Below, in pieces: positions 34,218 through 42,089 of a stretch of DNA of 64,000 nt. Source of the DNA: Maricaulis sp048268525. Lineage in GTDB: Bacteria > Pseudomonadota > Alphaproteobacteria > Caulobacterales > Maricaulaceae. Each line of letters begins with the position of its first letter. Position 1 is the stretch's first letter. The position numbers and the translations under genes are program-made. The notes beneath the pieces were generated by a model. That model was not told the DNA's origin and ran no database searches. It saw nothing but the letters and a program-made list of their open reading frames with translations. The DNA is taken from assembly GCF_048268525.1 (NCBI RefSeq), contig NZ_JBLWVH010000001.1:1-64000 (forward strand). The letters run 5' to 3'.

Positions 34218-34751
34218 TCAGCCTTCGGGATTTTCGGTCGATTCGGAGGTGTCGGTTGAGCGGGCCGGCTGCAGAACCATGCGCACGCGTTCACCGGTGC
34301 CGGCCTCGCCGAAATTGGAATTGCCGGTGGTCAGGTTGTTCACAAAACGGTTGGTGGTGATGACATTGTCGCCCTGGGTGATGACGACCTCCCCGGTCAG
34401 GGTGATGACTTCCTCGGCCAGCTCGTAGACGCCGCGATCGCCGCGCGCCCTCTGTGTCGGCGTGATGTAGAAGACATTGTCGGTAGCGACGATCCGGTCG
34501 ATATCACCCCAGCCGCCGCCGGGACCCTCGCCGGTGTAATAAACGTCCATCCGGTCGGCCTGGAGGCTCGATTCACCCTGGACGACATGCACGTCACCGA
34601 GCCAGACGATGTGACGCTCGGCGTCGAGCACCTCGAAGGTCTCGGCCTCGATATCCAGCGGCAAGGATGAGTTTCCGATTTGCGCCGACGCGGCTGTGGA
34701 CGGCAATGCTGCCGCGGCCAATCCGAACAGGGTGATTGCAAGCAGGCGCAT
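34218..34751 (-). CDS. lptA: Periplasmic LPS bridge protein LptA
   Basis: A 177-residue protein with a signal peptide (MRLLAITLFGLAAAALPSTAASA). The OstA/LptA beta-jelly-roll motifs are visible: LDIEAETFEVLDAERHIVWLGDVHVVQGESSL, and GEVVITQGDNVITTNRFVN. It forms the periplasmic LPS bridge from LptC to LptD. The start overlaps the lptC stop as TGATG. The tail after about residue 155 (VLQPARSTDTSESTENPEG) is non-conserved. Confidence 0.94.
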   Translation of the reverse strand: MRLLAITLFGLAAAALPSTAASAQIGNSSLPLDIEAETFEVLDAERHIVWLGDVHVVQGESSLQADRMDVYYTGEGPGGGWGDIDRIVATDNVFYITPTQRARGDRGVYELAEEVITLTGEVVITQGDNVITTNRFVNNLTTGNSNFGEAGTGERVRMVLQPARSTDTSESTENPEG

Positions 34752-35476
34752 CAGTCGTTTCCTTCTTCGGGCGACGCATCCGGAATGGGCGCGGTGCGGT
34801 CTTGTATCAGGCGGGCCCGGACATTGCCGGAGAAGATGATGCGATTGCCGCCATCGGTGATTTCGTAGCTGTCAGCCCGGATTGTACCCATCGGGCCGGT
34901 ACCTTCCACTGCTTCTTCACCGGTCACGCGTTCTTCGCGCAGGAAGATGCGGGCGTGGTCGGACTGGAAAGTATAGCCCGCCCGGGTCCGGAAGTTGACG
35001 TCGGAATAGAGGTCGAGAATGCGGTTCGGCAAATCGTATCGGCCCGACTCCGCGAGCACCCGGGACACGTCCGCACCGGCTTCGAGGAAGTCATAGTCGA
35101 GGCGCGGGCGTTCCAGCTCCGTCACGCCATCGGCCGCATCCCGCCGCCGGATGGCCGTGTCGGCGGTCACAACGTACGGGGTCAGGCTTTCGTCGCGTCC
35201 GGTAAAACGCGGATTGGTCATGCGGACATCCGCGCTGACGGCTTCAGTCTCACCCGTCGCATTGCCACTCGATCCGAGCACGAGCTGGACGACCAGCAGG
35301 GCGGCGATCGAAAGGGCCCCCGCCGTGAACAGCAGTCGCATTCCGCGCACGAAGGCCGTGCGCTTGCGGGCGACGCTGAGCGCAAGCGCACGTCTGGGTT
35401 CCCACCGCCCGGACGCAGCAGGTTCAAAGGCATCTCGGCCGGAGGAAGCGGTCAGACTGGTCACGGGGTCATACAC
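34751..35476 (-). CDS. lptC: LPS export protein LptC
   Basis: A 241-residue inner-membrane protein: about 45 cytoplasmic residues, a TM segment near 47-68 (LLFTAGALSIAALLVVQLV) and a periplasmic jelly roll (ADSYEITDGGNRIIFSGNVRARL). It anchors the LptA bridge to LptBFG. The order lptC-lptA-lptB with overlapping ends is standard. The cytoplasmic extension is longer than in E. coli LptC but common in Caulobacterales. Ends with DQTAPIPD-like Pro/acidic residues. Confidence 0.92.
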   Translation of the reverse strand: MYDPVTSLTASSGRDAFEPAASGRWEPRRALALSVARKRTAFVRGMRLLFTAGALSIAALLVVQLVLGSSGNATGETEAVSADVRMTNPRFTGRDESLTPYVVTADTAIRRRDAADGVTELERPRLDYDFLEAGADVSRVLAESGRYDLPNRILDLYSDVNFRTRAGYTFQSDHARIFLREERVTGEEAVEGTGPMGTIRADSYEITDGGNRIIFSGNVRARLIQDRTAPIPDASPEEGND

Positions 35477-35551
35477 ATCCGATCGGGCGCTCGCATCAGG
35501 CCCGTACGCCAGAAAGACCAGCCTTTGCAGGCCTTTTCAAGGCGGCCAAGG

Positions 35552-36166
35552 TCAGGAATGGGCAAAAATGTCGATTTCCGGCCAGCCGGCCAGGTCAAGC
35601 TTGGCGCGGGTTGGCAGGAAGTCGAAACAGGCCCTGGCGAGCTTTGTGCGGCCTTCGCGTTCGAGCATCATGCCCAGCTTCTCGCGCAACTGGTGCAGGT
35701 GGAGCACGTCGGAGGCCGCATAGTCCAGCTGTGCGGGAGACAGTTCGTCCGCGCCCCAGTCAGACGATTGCTGCTGCTTGTTCATATCGGCGCCGACCAG
35801 TTCGCGGGTCACATCCTTCAGGCCGTGGCGGTCGGTATAGGTACGCACCAGTTTCGACGCGATCTTGGTGCAGAAGACCGGCGCCATCGTCACGCCGAGA
35901 TACTTCTCGACCATGGCCACATCGAAACGGGCAAAGTGGAGGATTTTCTCGACGGCGTTGTCGGCCAGCACCCGCTTGAGATTGGGGCAGTCATAATCGG
36001 CCCGGTTCATCTGCACGACATGGGCATCGCCGTCGCCGGACGACAGCTGCACCACGCACAGCATGTCGCGGGTCAGCGACAATCCCAGGGTTTCCGTATC
36101 AACCGCGACGATGGGGCCGAGGTCGAGGTCAGCGGGCAGGTCGCCCTTGTGATAGTGAACGGTCAT
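35552..36166 (-). CDS. nrnC: NrnC-type nano-RNase (short RNase D-like exonuclease)
   Basis: A 204-residue DEDDy exonuclease. Catalytic residues are D23 and E25 (VDTETLG), D82 (HFARFD), Y148 and D152 (YAASDVLHLHQL). It has no HRDC domains, unlike full RNase D. The size matches alphaproteobacterial NrnC, which finishes degradation of dinucleotides including pGpG from c-di-GMP in bacteria lacking Orn. Often annotated simply as rnd. It sits 75 bases upstream of lptC on the same strand. The diguanylate cyclase at 45981 is a possible source of its pGpG substrate. Confidence 0.87.
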   Translation of the reverse strand: MTVHYHKGDLPADLDLGPIVAVDTETLGLSLTRDMLCVVQLSSGDGDAHVVQMNRADYDCPNLKRVLADNAVEKILHFARFDVAMVEKYLGVTMAPVFCTKIASKLVRTYTDRHGLKDVTRELVGADMNKQQQSSDWGADELSPAQLDYAASDVLHLHQLREKLGMMLEREGRTKLARACFDFLPTRAKLDLAGWPEIDIFAHS

Positions 36167-36192
36167 GGCGTCATCCTTGTTTGTTCCAGCGT

Positions 36193-37452
36193 CTAGCGCC
36201 GCGCGGCGCGCGGTGCAATGCGCGCCAGCTTGTCGGCGACGCTGGTTTCGTCGTCCCGGTTGAGAAATTGCGGCGTTTCCAGCTCGGCCGACGGATTGCC
36301 GGCGATGACCGCGTCGAGCAGCGCCGTGACCGTCGCGCCGTCGGGCGTCGCCAGCCAGTTAGCCCGGCGGGCGAGCAGGGCCTCGGCCGAAGACTCCAGC
36401 CTTTGCGGCGTCAGACGCTCGCCCGTGACACCGGCATCTTCCGGCGCGTCGCCGGCCATGATGGCCAGCATGTCGGCACCGACATGCGGCAGGTAATGGG
36501 ATGGCTCATAGAAGGTCGGGTGGGCATCGGTTGCGTCGGCGGCGGGCGCCGGCAGCGCGGCGAAGGGGCGAAAGCCGGAAAAATCGTATAACTGGCTGGC
36601 AGGGCCGGGCAGGCAGGCCCCGACCGGTTCGCGGTCGGCATGGCGGGCGAAGGTCTCGGTCAGTGCGGCGCGAAAGGCCAGGAAGTCCTCACCGCGCCCG
36701 GCCCGGAACAGCGCTTCTTCCCGCCAGGCATGCAGGGGATGGATAAAGCCGGTGACCTGCACGCCCTGCGCCGTCAGATCGTCCAGCACGGTTTCGAAAA
36801 GGGCCAGCCGTTCCGCGTCGAAGCGATAGCCCAGATAGAAGCGGTAAATGCCGCGGGCACCATTTTCATAGCGTGTCCGCTGGGCGCCGGCCGGATAGGT
36901 GTCGGCCCAGGGCACGCGCGGCGACGAGCCGGTCAGATTGTCGGCCAGGAGCTGGACCGACGCGCCGAACGTGCTCGGCGACAGGGCGACCCGGGCACGG
37001 GCGAAGTCGGCATTGCCGTCACGCAGTGCCGACAGCCAATAGGTCGACTTGGCCTTGGAGTGGGTGCCGAATTCGTCGAGATCGAGCCCGATCACCACAC
37101 AGCGCAGCCGGGCGCCTCCGGCGGCCAGCGCGGCGGCCTGCGACAGTTCGAAGATATTGGTGCCGCGCATGCCGGCATTGATGAAGCCGGCGGGCAGCTC
37201 GGCCGCATCTCGCGGAAAACCGTCGACCGTGCGTGAGGAGCCCAGGATGATGGCCGGGTCGTCGCCGCGGGCCAGCTGGTCGGCGACATGGACGCGTCCG
37301 CCGTCTTCATACAGGCGGGTGTCACGCGCTGTCAGTCCGGCAATGTCCGGCGTGCCCATGATGCCGAACGGGTCGACCAACGCGTTGAACCCGGCAAACC
37401 CCGCCAGGGCGGTGAAGAGGGCAATCAGCAATGTCGCGGCATAACGTTGCAT
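36193..37452 (-). CDS. SGNH/AlgJ-like periplasmic partner of the MBOAT acyltransferase
   Basis: A 419-residue protein with an N-terminal anchor (MQRYAATLLIALFTALAGFAG). The SGNH block I is AIILGSSRTVDGF (Ser72/Ser73) and a late EPSHYLPHVG motif supplies His319, consistent with an AlgJ/AlgX-like O-acetyl transfer domain. It follows the MBOAT gene by 12 bases, so the pair likely passes acyl groups across the membrane onto a cell-surface or secreted polysaccharide. The nearest characterised analogue is alginate acetylation; the polymer here is unknown. Confidence 0.72.
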   Translation of the reverse strand: MQRYAATLLIALFTALAGFAGFNALVDPFGIMGTPDIAGLTARDTRLYEDGGRVHVADQLARGDDPAIILGSSRTVDGFPRDAAELPAGFINAGMRGTNIFELSQAAALAAGGARLRCVVIGLDLDEFGTHSKAKSTYWLSALRDGNADFARARVALSPSTFGASVQLLADNLTGSSPRVPWADTYPAGAQRTRYENGARGIYRFYLGYRFDAERLALFETVLDDLTAQGVQVTGFIHPLHAWREEALFRAGRGEDFLAFRAALTETFARHADREPVGACLPGPASQLYDFSGFRPFAALPAPAADATDAHPTFYEPSHYLPHVGADMLAIMAGDAPEDAGVTGERLTPQRLESSAEALLARRANWLATPDGATVTALLDAVIAGNPSAELETPQFLNRDDETSVADKLARIAPRAARR

Positions 37453-37464
37453 CGGGGGCGGGTC

Positions 37465-38985
37465 CTAGAAGGTGTAATAGATGAATTCGGAGGTCTTCCA
37501 GGCGTTCAGTACCGACAGGAAGAGCAGCACGGCGGCGCCGATGGCGGCCCAGTGGGTAAAGCGCCAGCGCGGGCCAGGCCTGGGCTTGATCTGGGCGTCT
37601 TTCAGGGTCTGCTCGTCGAGCACTTCGGCAAACAGTTCCGGCGTGTCCGGCAGGGACCAGACCAGGCCGAGCCCGAAGGCGACCCAGATCACCAACTCGC
37701 CCGACACGCCCTCAAGCCCCAGTCCGGACATGCCGAACATGCCGGCCAGGATGCGCCCGGCGCCGGTCCAGCTCTCGGCCCGGAAGAAGACCCAGGCGAT
37801 GGTGGTAAAGGCAAAGGTCAGGCCGATCGCCAGAATGCGGCGATGGCCGTCAAACCAGCCCTTGGGTCCCCATTTGGCCCAGTAATGGTTCACCGTCAGA
37901 CCCAGACCGTGCAGCCCGCCCCAGATGACAAAGGTCCAGGCCGCGCCATGCCAGAGGCCGCCCAGCAGCATGGTCGCCATCAGATTGATCGAACGCCGCG
38001 TCTCGCCATGCCGGTTGCCACCCAGCGGGATGTAGAGATGGTCACGCAGGAAATGGCTCAGCGTGATGTGCCAGCGACGCCAGAATTCGACAATCGAGGC
38101 TGACTTGTAGGGTCCATTGAAATTGACCGGCAGGCGGAAACCCAGGCAGCGCGCCAGGCCCAGCGCCATGTCGGAATAGCCCGAAAAATCGAAGAAGATC
38201 TGCAGCGCATAGGCCGTCGCGCCCAGCCAGGCGGCGACCAGTCCCGGCGTGTCACCGCGCTCGGCCATGGCGAACAGGGAGGAGGCGTAGGGCTCGATGC
38301 TTTCGGCGATCAGCACTTTCTTGGCCAGGCCGATGGCGAACAGCGACAGGCCGACGCCCAGATTGTCCCACAGGTCGTCCTTGCGGGTGGTGTCGTTGAA
38401 TTGCGAGGCGATCTGGTGGTGCTGGATCAGCGGTCCGGCGACGATGTGCGGGAAGAATGAGACGAACAGCGCATGCGCGAAGAAGCGGCCCGGCTCGGTC
38501 TTCCGGCGTGCCACATCGACCAGGTAGGAAATCTGCTGGAAGGAGAAAAACGAGATCGCCAGCGGCAGGCCGAGGCCCAGCTCGGGAATGTCGAGCCTGG
38601 TCAGCGCGTTGATATTGCTGGCCAGGAAGTCGGCATATTTGAAGAAGCCGAGCAGTGACAGGTTGAAAATGATGCCGATGGCCAGCAGCGGCTGATTGCC
38701 CCAGCGCCGCATCAGGCGCGCCACGATGTGGTTGATGATCACCGAGCCGAGCAGCAGCAGGACATGCCGGATGAACCACAGCGAGCGGATCAGGCTCTCA
38801 AGCGTCCAGCCATCCAGCTCGTGCCAGGGCGCCCGCGAGACATCCCACCACGCATAGAAGAAGAAGCTGGCCGCCGCGAGCAGGCTCAGCGCCGTCCAGT
38901 GCGAGATATAGCGACGCGCCAGATAATAGGTGAGCAGCACGCCGGGCAGGAAAAGAAACAGGAATTCGAAGGAATTGAAGATCAT
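37465..38985 (-). CDS. MBOAT-family membrane-bound O-acyltransferase
   Basis: A 506-residue multi-pass membrane protein of the AlgI/PatA type. It contains the family core FFPHIVAGPLIQHHQI, FFDFSGYSDMALGLARCLGF, RRWHITLSHFLRDHLYIPLGGNR and the catalytic motif GGLWHGAAWTFVIWGGLHG with His346. It moves an acyl group from a cytoplasmic donor to an exported sugar. The following SGNH gene is its likely partner. A CtrA-type site and a DnaA box lie just upstream (39064-39119) and could control it or the divergent gene. Confidence 0.93.
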   Translation of the reverse strand: MIFNSFEFLFLFLPGVLLTYYLARRYISHWTALSLLAAASFFFYAWWDVSRAPWHELDGWTLESLIRSLWFIRHVLLLLGSVIINHIVARLMRRWGNQPLLAIGIIFNLSLLGFFKYADFLASNINALTRLDIPELGLGLPLAISFFSFQQISYLVDVARRKTEPGRFFAHALFVSFFPHIVAGPLIQHHQIASQFNDTTRKDDLWDNLGVGLSLFAIGLAKKVLIAESIEPYASSLFAMAERGDTPGLVAAWLGATAYALQIFFDFSGYSDMALGLARCLGFRLPVNFNGPYKSASIVEFWRRWHITLSHFLRDHLYIPLGGNRHGETRRSINLMATMLLGGLWHGAAWTFVIWGGLHGLGLTVNHYWAKWGPKGWFDGHRRILAIGLTFAFTTIAWVFFRAESWTGAGRILAGMFGMSGLGLEGVSGELVIWVAFGLGLVWSLPDTPELFAEVLDEQTLKDAQIKPRPGPRWRFTHWAAIGAAVLLFLSVLNAWKTSEFIYYTF

Positions 38986-39063
38986 GACCGCGCCGCGCCG
39001 GAGGTGGCAGGGACGCTAGCCGCCCGCCACCCGGGCGGCAAGGCAGGCCTGCACGCACCAGGG

Positions 39064-39072
39064 TTATCCACA
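39064..39072 (+). promoter_or_regulatory. Consensus DnaA box
   Basis: TTATCCACA matches the strong E. coli DnaA box exactly, in the 313-base divergent gap between the MBOAT gene and the secreted-protein gene, 33 bases from the CtrA site. A single box can arise by chance. Confidence 0.4.
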
Positions 39073-39104
39073 GGGCGGGCCGACCAGTGTCACATCTCAC
39101 CCGA

Positions 39105-39119
39105 TTAATGTCCTGTTAA
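39105..39119 (+). promoter_or_regulatory. Exact CtrA-type site (TTAA-N7-TTAA)
   Basis: TTAATGTCCTGTTAA followed by C matches the CtrA consensus TTAA-N7-TTAAC. It lies 120 bases before the MBOAT ATG on one side and 180 before the secreted-protein ATG on the other. Confidence 0.6.
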
Positions 39120-39209
39120 CGAATAAAAATCGCATCGAATTGCATCAGGAGTGCAGCGGAACTCCCCATAATTACTGCACAAGCAGGATATTGCGAAAAC
39201 AACCGAAAC

Positions 39210-39223
39210 GTCCGTATACGGAC
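39210..39223 (+). promoter_or_regulatory. Perfect 14-base palindrome upstream of the secreted-protein gene
   Basis: GTCCGTATACGGAC is a perfect palindrome 76-89 bases before the ATG at 39299. It may be a repressor operator. The region 39120-39298 is AT-rich compared with the rest of the window. Confidence 0.4.
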
Positions 39224-39298
39224 TTTACAATCACTGGCCATTCTGTAACATTAGTGTCATACAAGATCCTGACACGTTTCTCGCAGGAGGGAGAACAC

Positions 39299-39721
39299 AT
39301 GAAAAACCAGAGCAAAATGATCGCTGCTTCCCTCGCCGCGTCCTTCGCCTTCATGGCACCGGCCACGGCTCAAGCCCCCGACGGTGGGGAAGCCTTTTAT
39401 CTCGAAATGATGGGCGAGCGCGCCTGGGAAGTTTCCTGCCAGCTCACCCAGGGAGATGGCGACAGCGTCGCCACCCGTGAGCGTGGCCGCGGCCTGCTCG
39501 ACAATGGCCGTTTCTCGGTCGGTGATGTGGTCAGCGGCCTGTGCACCTATTCGGTGCCGGACCGCGGCGAGCTTCGCCTGACCCTCAATGTCGAGCATAC
39601 CCAGCTGGAATGCCCGTTCACGGTGACCGAAGCCGGCTTCTGCCGCGCCTATCTCCAGCCCGGTGACAGCGGCAGCTTCAACATCCAGCGCCGCACGACC
39701 CCGGTCTCGACCGGCTCGTAA
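39299..39721 (+). CDS. Secreted small protein with conserved-looking Cys pairs
   Basis: A 140-residue protein with a signal peptide (MKNQSKMIAASLAASFAFMA, cleavage after AQA at about 26). The mature part has four Cys (VSCQL, GLCTYSV, LECPFTV, GFCRAYL), so one or two disulfides are likely, and Asp/Gly turns suggest a beta-rich fold. AGGAGGGAG four bases upstream of the ATG is a strong ribosome site. I do not recognise the family. It is monocistronic with its own hairpin and a regulated-looking promoter region. Confidence 0.7.
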   Translation: MKNQSKMIAASLAASFAFMAPATAQAPDGGEAFYLEMMGERAWEVSCQLTQGDGDSVATRERGRGLLDNGRFSVGDVVSGLCTYSVPDRGELRLTLNVEHTQLECPFTVTEAGFCRAYLQPGDSGSFNIQRRTTPVSTGS

Positions 39722-39765
39722 GCGCCCGACGATATAACCTGTACGAAGCATTCAGGTTGAAAGAC

Positions 39766-39800
39766 GCCCGGCTGTGGTCCCCCGCAGTCGGGCGCTTTCG
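39766..39800 (+). terminator. Hairpin after the secreted-protein gene
   Basis: GCCCGGCTGTGG (39766-39777) pairs with CCGCAGTCGGGC (39782-39793) with one mismatch and one G-U pair; the T-run after it (CTTTCG) is short. Confidence 0.6.
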
Positions 39801-39813
39801 TGTGCACCAACCC

Positions 39814-39846
39814 CAAAAACGAAAACGGCCCGCCAGGCGGACCGTT
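39814..39846 (-). terminator. Intrinsic terminator of tRNA-Leu
   Basis: On the minus strand AACGGTCCGCC and GGCGGGCCGTT form a stem followed by TTCGTTTTTGG, 27 bases after the tRNA 3' end. Confidence 0.8.
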
Positions 39847-39872
39847 CAATCGTCGCAACAGTTGCGAAGCAA

Positions 39873-39959
<87 letters not shown>

Positions 39960-40123
39960 AGGTGTGCGAGGCGCGGTAACTAAAGCCGGGGCGGGGCGCT
40001 GTCAACGGGCTCAATGCACGCATCGCTGTGTTCTGCAGTCGGACCGCAAGCGCATTGCCGCATGGACAGCGCCGCGGTTTTTTGGTCTATCCGGATCAAA
40101 TCCCATCTGTATGAGGGCAAACC

Positions 40124-41089
40124 ATGCTGCGAGACGAGATCATCACCGTGTTTGGCGGGTCCGGATTTGTCGGGCGTCATGTGGTTCGGGCGCTGGCGAA
40201 AGCCGGCTATCGGGTCCGCGTGGCGACGCGTCGCCCGCACCTGGCCCAGGACCTGCGGGTCATGGGTGTGGTCGGGCAGGTCCAGCTGGTCCAGGCCAAT
40301 CTGCGGGTCGCGGCTTCTGTCGAGCGGGCACTTGATGGCGCCAGCGGCGTGGTCAATCTGGTCGGGGTGCTCAATGAGAGCGGCCGTCAGACCTTCTCCC
40401 GCCTGCACGCCGTCGGCGCCGCAACCATCGCAAAGGCAGCGTCCGGGCTCGGCATTGAGCGCATGATCCAGGTCTCCGCCATCGGTGCCTCGGCAGACAG
40501 CGCTTCGCGTTATGCCCGCACCAAGGCCGAGGGCGAAGCCGCCGTTCTGGCGGCGCTGCCGCAGGCGACGATCCTGCGTCCGTCCATCGTGTTCGGCACC
40601 GAGGACGGCTTCTTCAACCGTTTCGGCGCCCTGGCGCGCTTTGTGCCGGCCCTGCCGCTGTTTGGCGGCGGCAAGACCCGTTTCCAGCCGGTCTTCGCTG
40701 GTGATGTCGGCAAGGCCGTCCTGGCAGCGTTCGAGCGGTCCGAAGCGCGCGGCCAGACTTATGAGCTGGGCGGACCGGGCGTCTATACATTCGAAGAGCT
40801 GATGCGCTTCATCCTCGACGAGACCGACCGTCCGCGCCTCCTGCTGCCGCTGCCCTGGGTGATCGGCAAGGTGATCGCGACCGTCTCCGAACTGGTCGGA
40901 GCGCTGCCCCTGATGCCGGTCCTGATCACCCGCGACCAGCTGGTGCAGCTGCAGTCTGACAATGTGGTGTCGGAAAGTGCCAAGGGATTGGCCGATCTGG
41001 GCGTCACCGGTGAAACCGTTGAGGCCATCGTTCCGAGCTATCTGGAACGCTATCGTCGCTATGGCCAGTTCCACGAGCGCGAAGCCTGA
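40124..41089 (+). CDS. NDUFA9-like complex I-associated NAD(P)-binding protein
   Basis: A 321-residue atypical short-chain dehydrogenase. The Rossmann loop is ITVFGGSGFVGRHVVRAL (residues about 7-24), then GVVNLVGVLNESG and SRYARTKAEGEAAVLAAL. This family (complex I NDUFA9 subunit) stabilises NADH:ubiquinone oxidoreductase in mitochondria and is present in most alphaproteobacteria; assembly or quinone-site roles are plausible. The usual catalytic Tyr-x3-Lys is present as YARTK. In alphaproteobacteria it often lies near uppP, as here. A terminator follows at 41134. Confidence 0.88.
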   Translation: MLRDEIITVFGGSGFVGRHVVRALAKAGYRVRVATRRPHLAQDLRVMGVVGQVQLVQANLRVAASVERALDGASGVVNLVGVLNESGRQTFSRLHAVGAATIAKAASGLGIERMIQVSAIGASADSASRYARTKAEGEAAVLAALPQATILRPSIVFGTEDGFFNRFGALARFVPALPLFGGGKTRFQPVFAGDVGKAVLAAFERSEARGQTYELGGPGVYTFEELMRFILDETDRPRLLLPLPWVIGKVIATVSELVGALPLMPVLITRDQLVQLQSDNVVSESAKGLADLGVTGETVEAIVPSYLERYRRYGQFHEREA

Positions 41090-41133
41090 TCCAGGGCTAT
41101 TGTCCCTGGATGATCCGGATGATGGATTGAAAG

Positions 41134-41164
41134 ACGGGTCGCGCTTTACGCGGCCCGTTTTTTC
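41134..41164 (+). terminator. Intrinsic terminator of the NDUFA9-like gene, overlapping the CPBP 3' end
   Basis: ACGGGTCGCG and CGCGGCCCGT with loop CTTTA, then TTTTTTC. The stem and T-run fall in the last codons of the convergent CPBP gene, which reads KKKRAA there. Confidence 0.9.
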
Positions 41165-42012
41165 TTGCCTGTCCGAGCCCAGGCGATGAGCGGCAGGCCG
41201 GCGGCCAGCACCACAAGCCCCCCCACGCCCAGCGGCCCGTTCCAGGGCCATTCGGGCTCGGACAGGAAGAGCAGCGCCACCCCGGCAACGGCGTTCAGGG
41301 CGCCGTGCATGCCCGCCGCCGCGACCAGTCCGCCGCGCTCGCGGACCAGCGCGTGATAGGGTGTCCACAGCGTCGTGAAGACGGTCATGACGGCCACGCC
41401 GGTCCAGCCCAGGCCGGGGTAATTATAGCCCATCAGGATGATCGGTGCGTGCCAGAGTCCCCAGAGCACACCGACCGCCAGGCACATGGGCCAGAAGCCG
41501 AGACCCGCGAGACGCGGTTGCAGCCAGCCGCGCCAGCCCAGTTCCTCGCTGATCATCAGGAAAACAGTGTTGAAGGCGATCCCGACCGGCAGGCCCACGG
41601 ACAGCTGGATGACCAGCAGGGTTCCGGGATCCATTGGCGCATCCTGCTCCGCCGCCTCGAGCTGGGCCGCGATGACGGCGACCGGGTCACCGATCGTCTG
41701 GCCGGAGAGTGCCAGTGTGGCCAGGACGGCGAGGGCGCAGACGATGACCGGCACCAGCCAGGCGATGACCGTCCATTTGGCGACCGTGCCCAACCCATGC
41801 CCCCGCAAGCCGATCGCAGCGAGCCGTCGGCCCTTGTCGAACAGCGCCATGCAGACGATCGCCGCCAGTGCCGGGCCCATCATCATCAGGGACAGCAAGC
41901 CGACCCCGGTCAGTGGGCCCTGCGCGCCCAGGCCACCACTGGCATGGATCTGCCAGGCGACCAGCCAGCTGAAGCCAAATGCGATCAGCAGGAAAACCAG
42001 AATGGCACGCAT
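41146..42012 (-). CDS. CPBP-family intramembrane metalloprotease
   Basis: A 288-residue protein with about eight TM segments. The CAAX/CPBP motifs are EELGWRGWLQPRL (the catalytic Glu pair) and VLWGLWHAPIIL (metal-binding His), with a third His in MHGALNAV. Bacterial members act in bacteriocin self-immunity or peptide processing; the substrate here is unknown. The final codons are encoded by the terminator of the opposite gene. A palindrome lies 17-34 bases upstream of the start. Confidence 0.88.
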   Translation of the reverse strand: MRAILVFLLIAFGFSWLVAWQIHASGGLGAQGPLTGVGLLSLMMMGPALAAIVCMALFDKGRRLAAIGLRGHGLGTVAKWTVIAWLVPVIVCALAVLATLALSGQTIGDPVAVIAAQLEAAEQDAPMDPGTLLVIQLSVGLPVGIAFNTVFLMISEELGWRGWLQPRLAGLGFWPMCLAVGVLWGLWHAPIILMGYNYPGLGWTGVAVMTVFTTLWTPYHALVRERGGLVAAAGMHGALNAVAGVALLFLSEPEWPWNGPLGVGGLVVLAAGLPLIAWARTGKKKRAA

Positions 42013-42028
42013 GGCAGCCTCCGCGTTA

Positions 42029-42046
42029 ATTAGGGTTATTCCTAAT
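42029..42046 (-). promoter_or_regulatory. Inverted repeat upstream of the CPBP gene
   Basis: ATTAGG and CCTAAT are separated by GTTATT, in a short AT-rich patch just before the CPBP ATG. It looks like a small operator (MarR- or XRE-sized). Confidence 0.45.
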
Positions 42047-42089
42047 CAATCACGGGGCAGGGTTCCGGGCAAGCTATTTCGGCTTCTTC

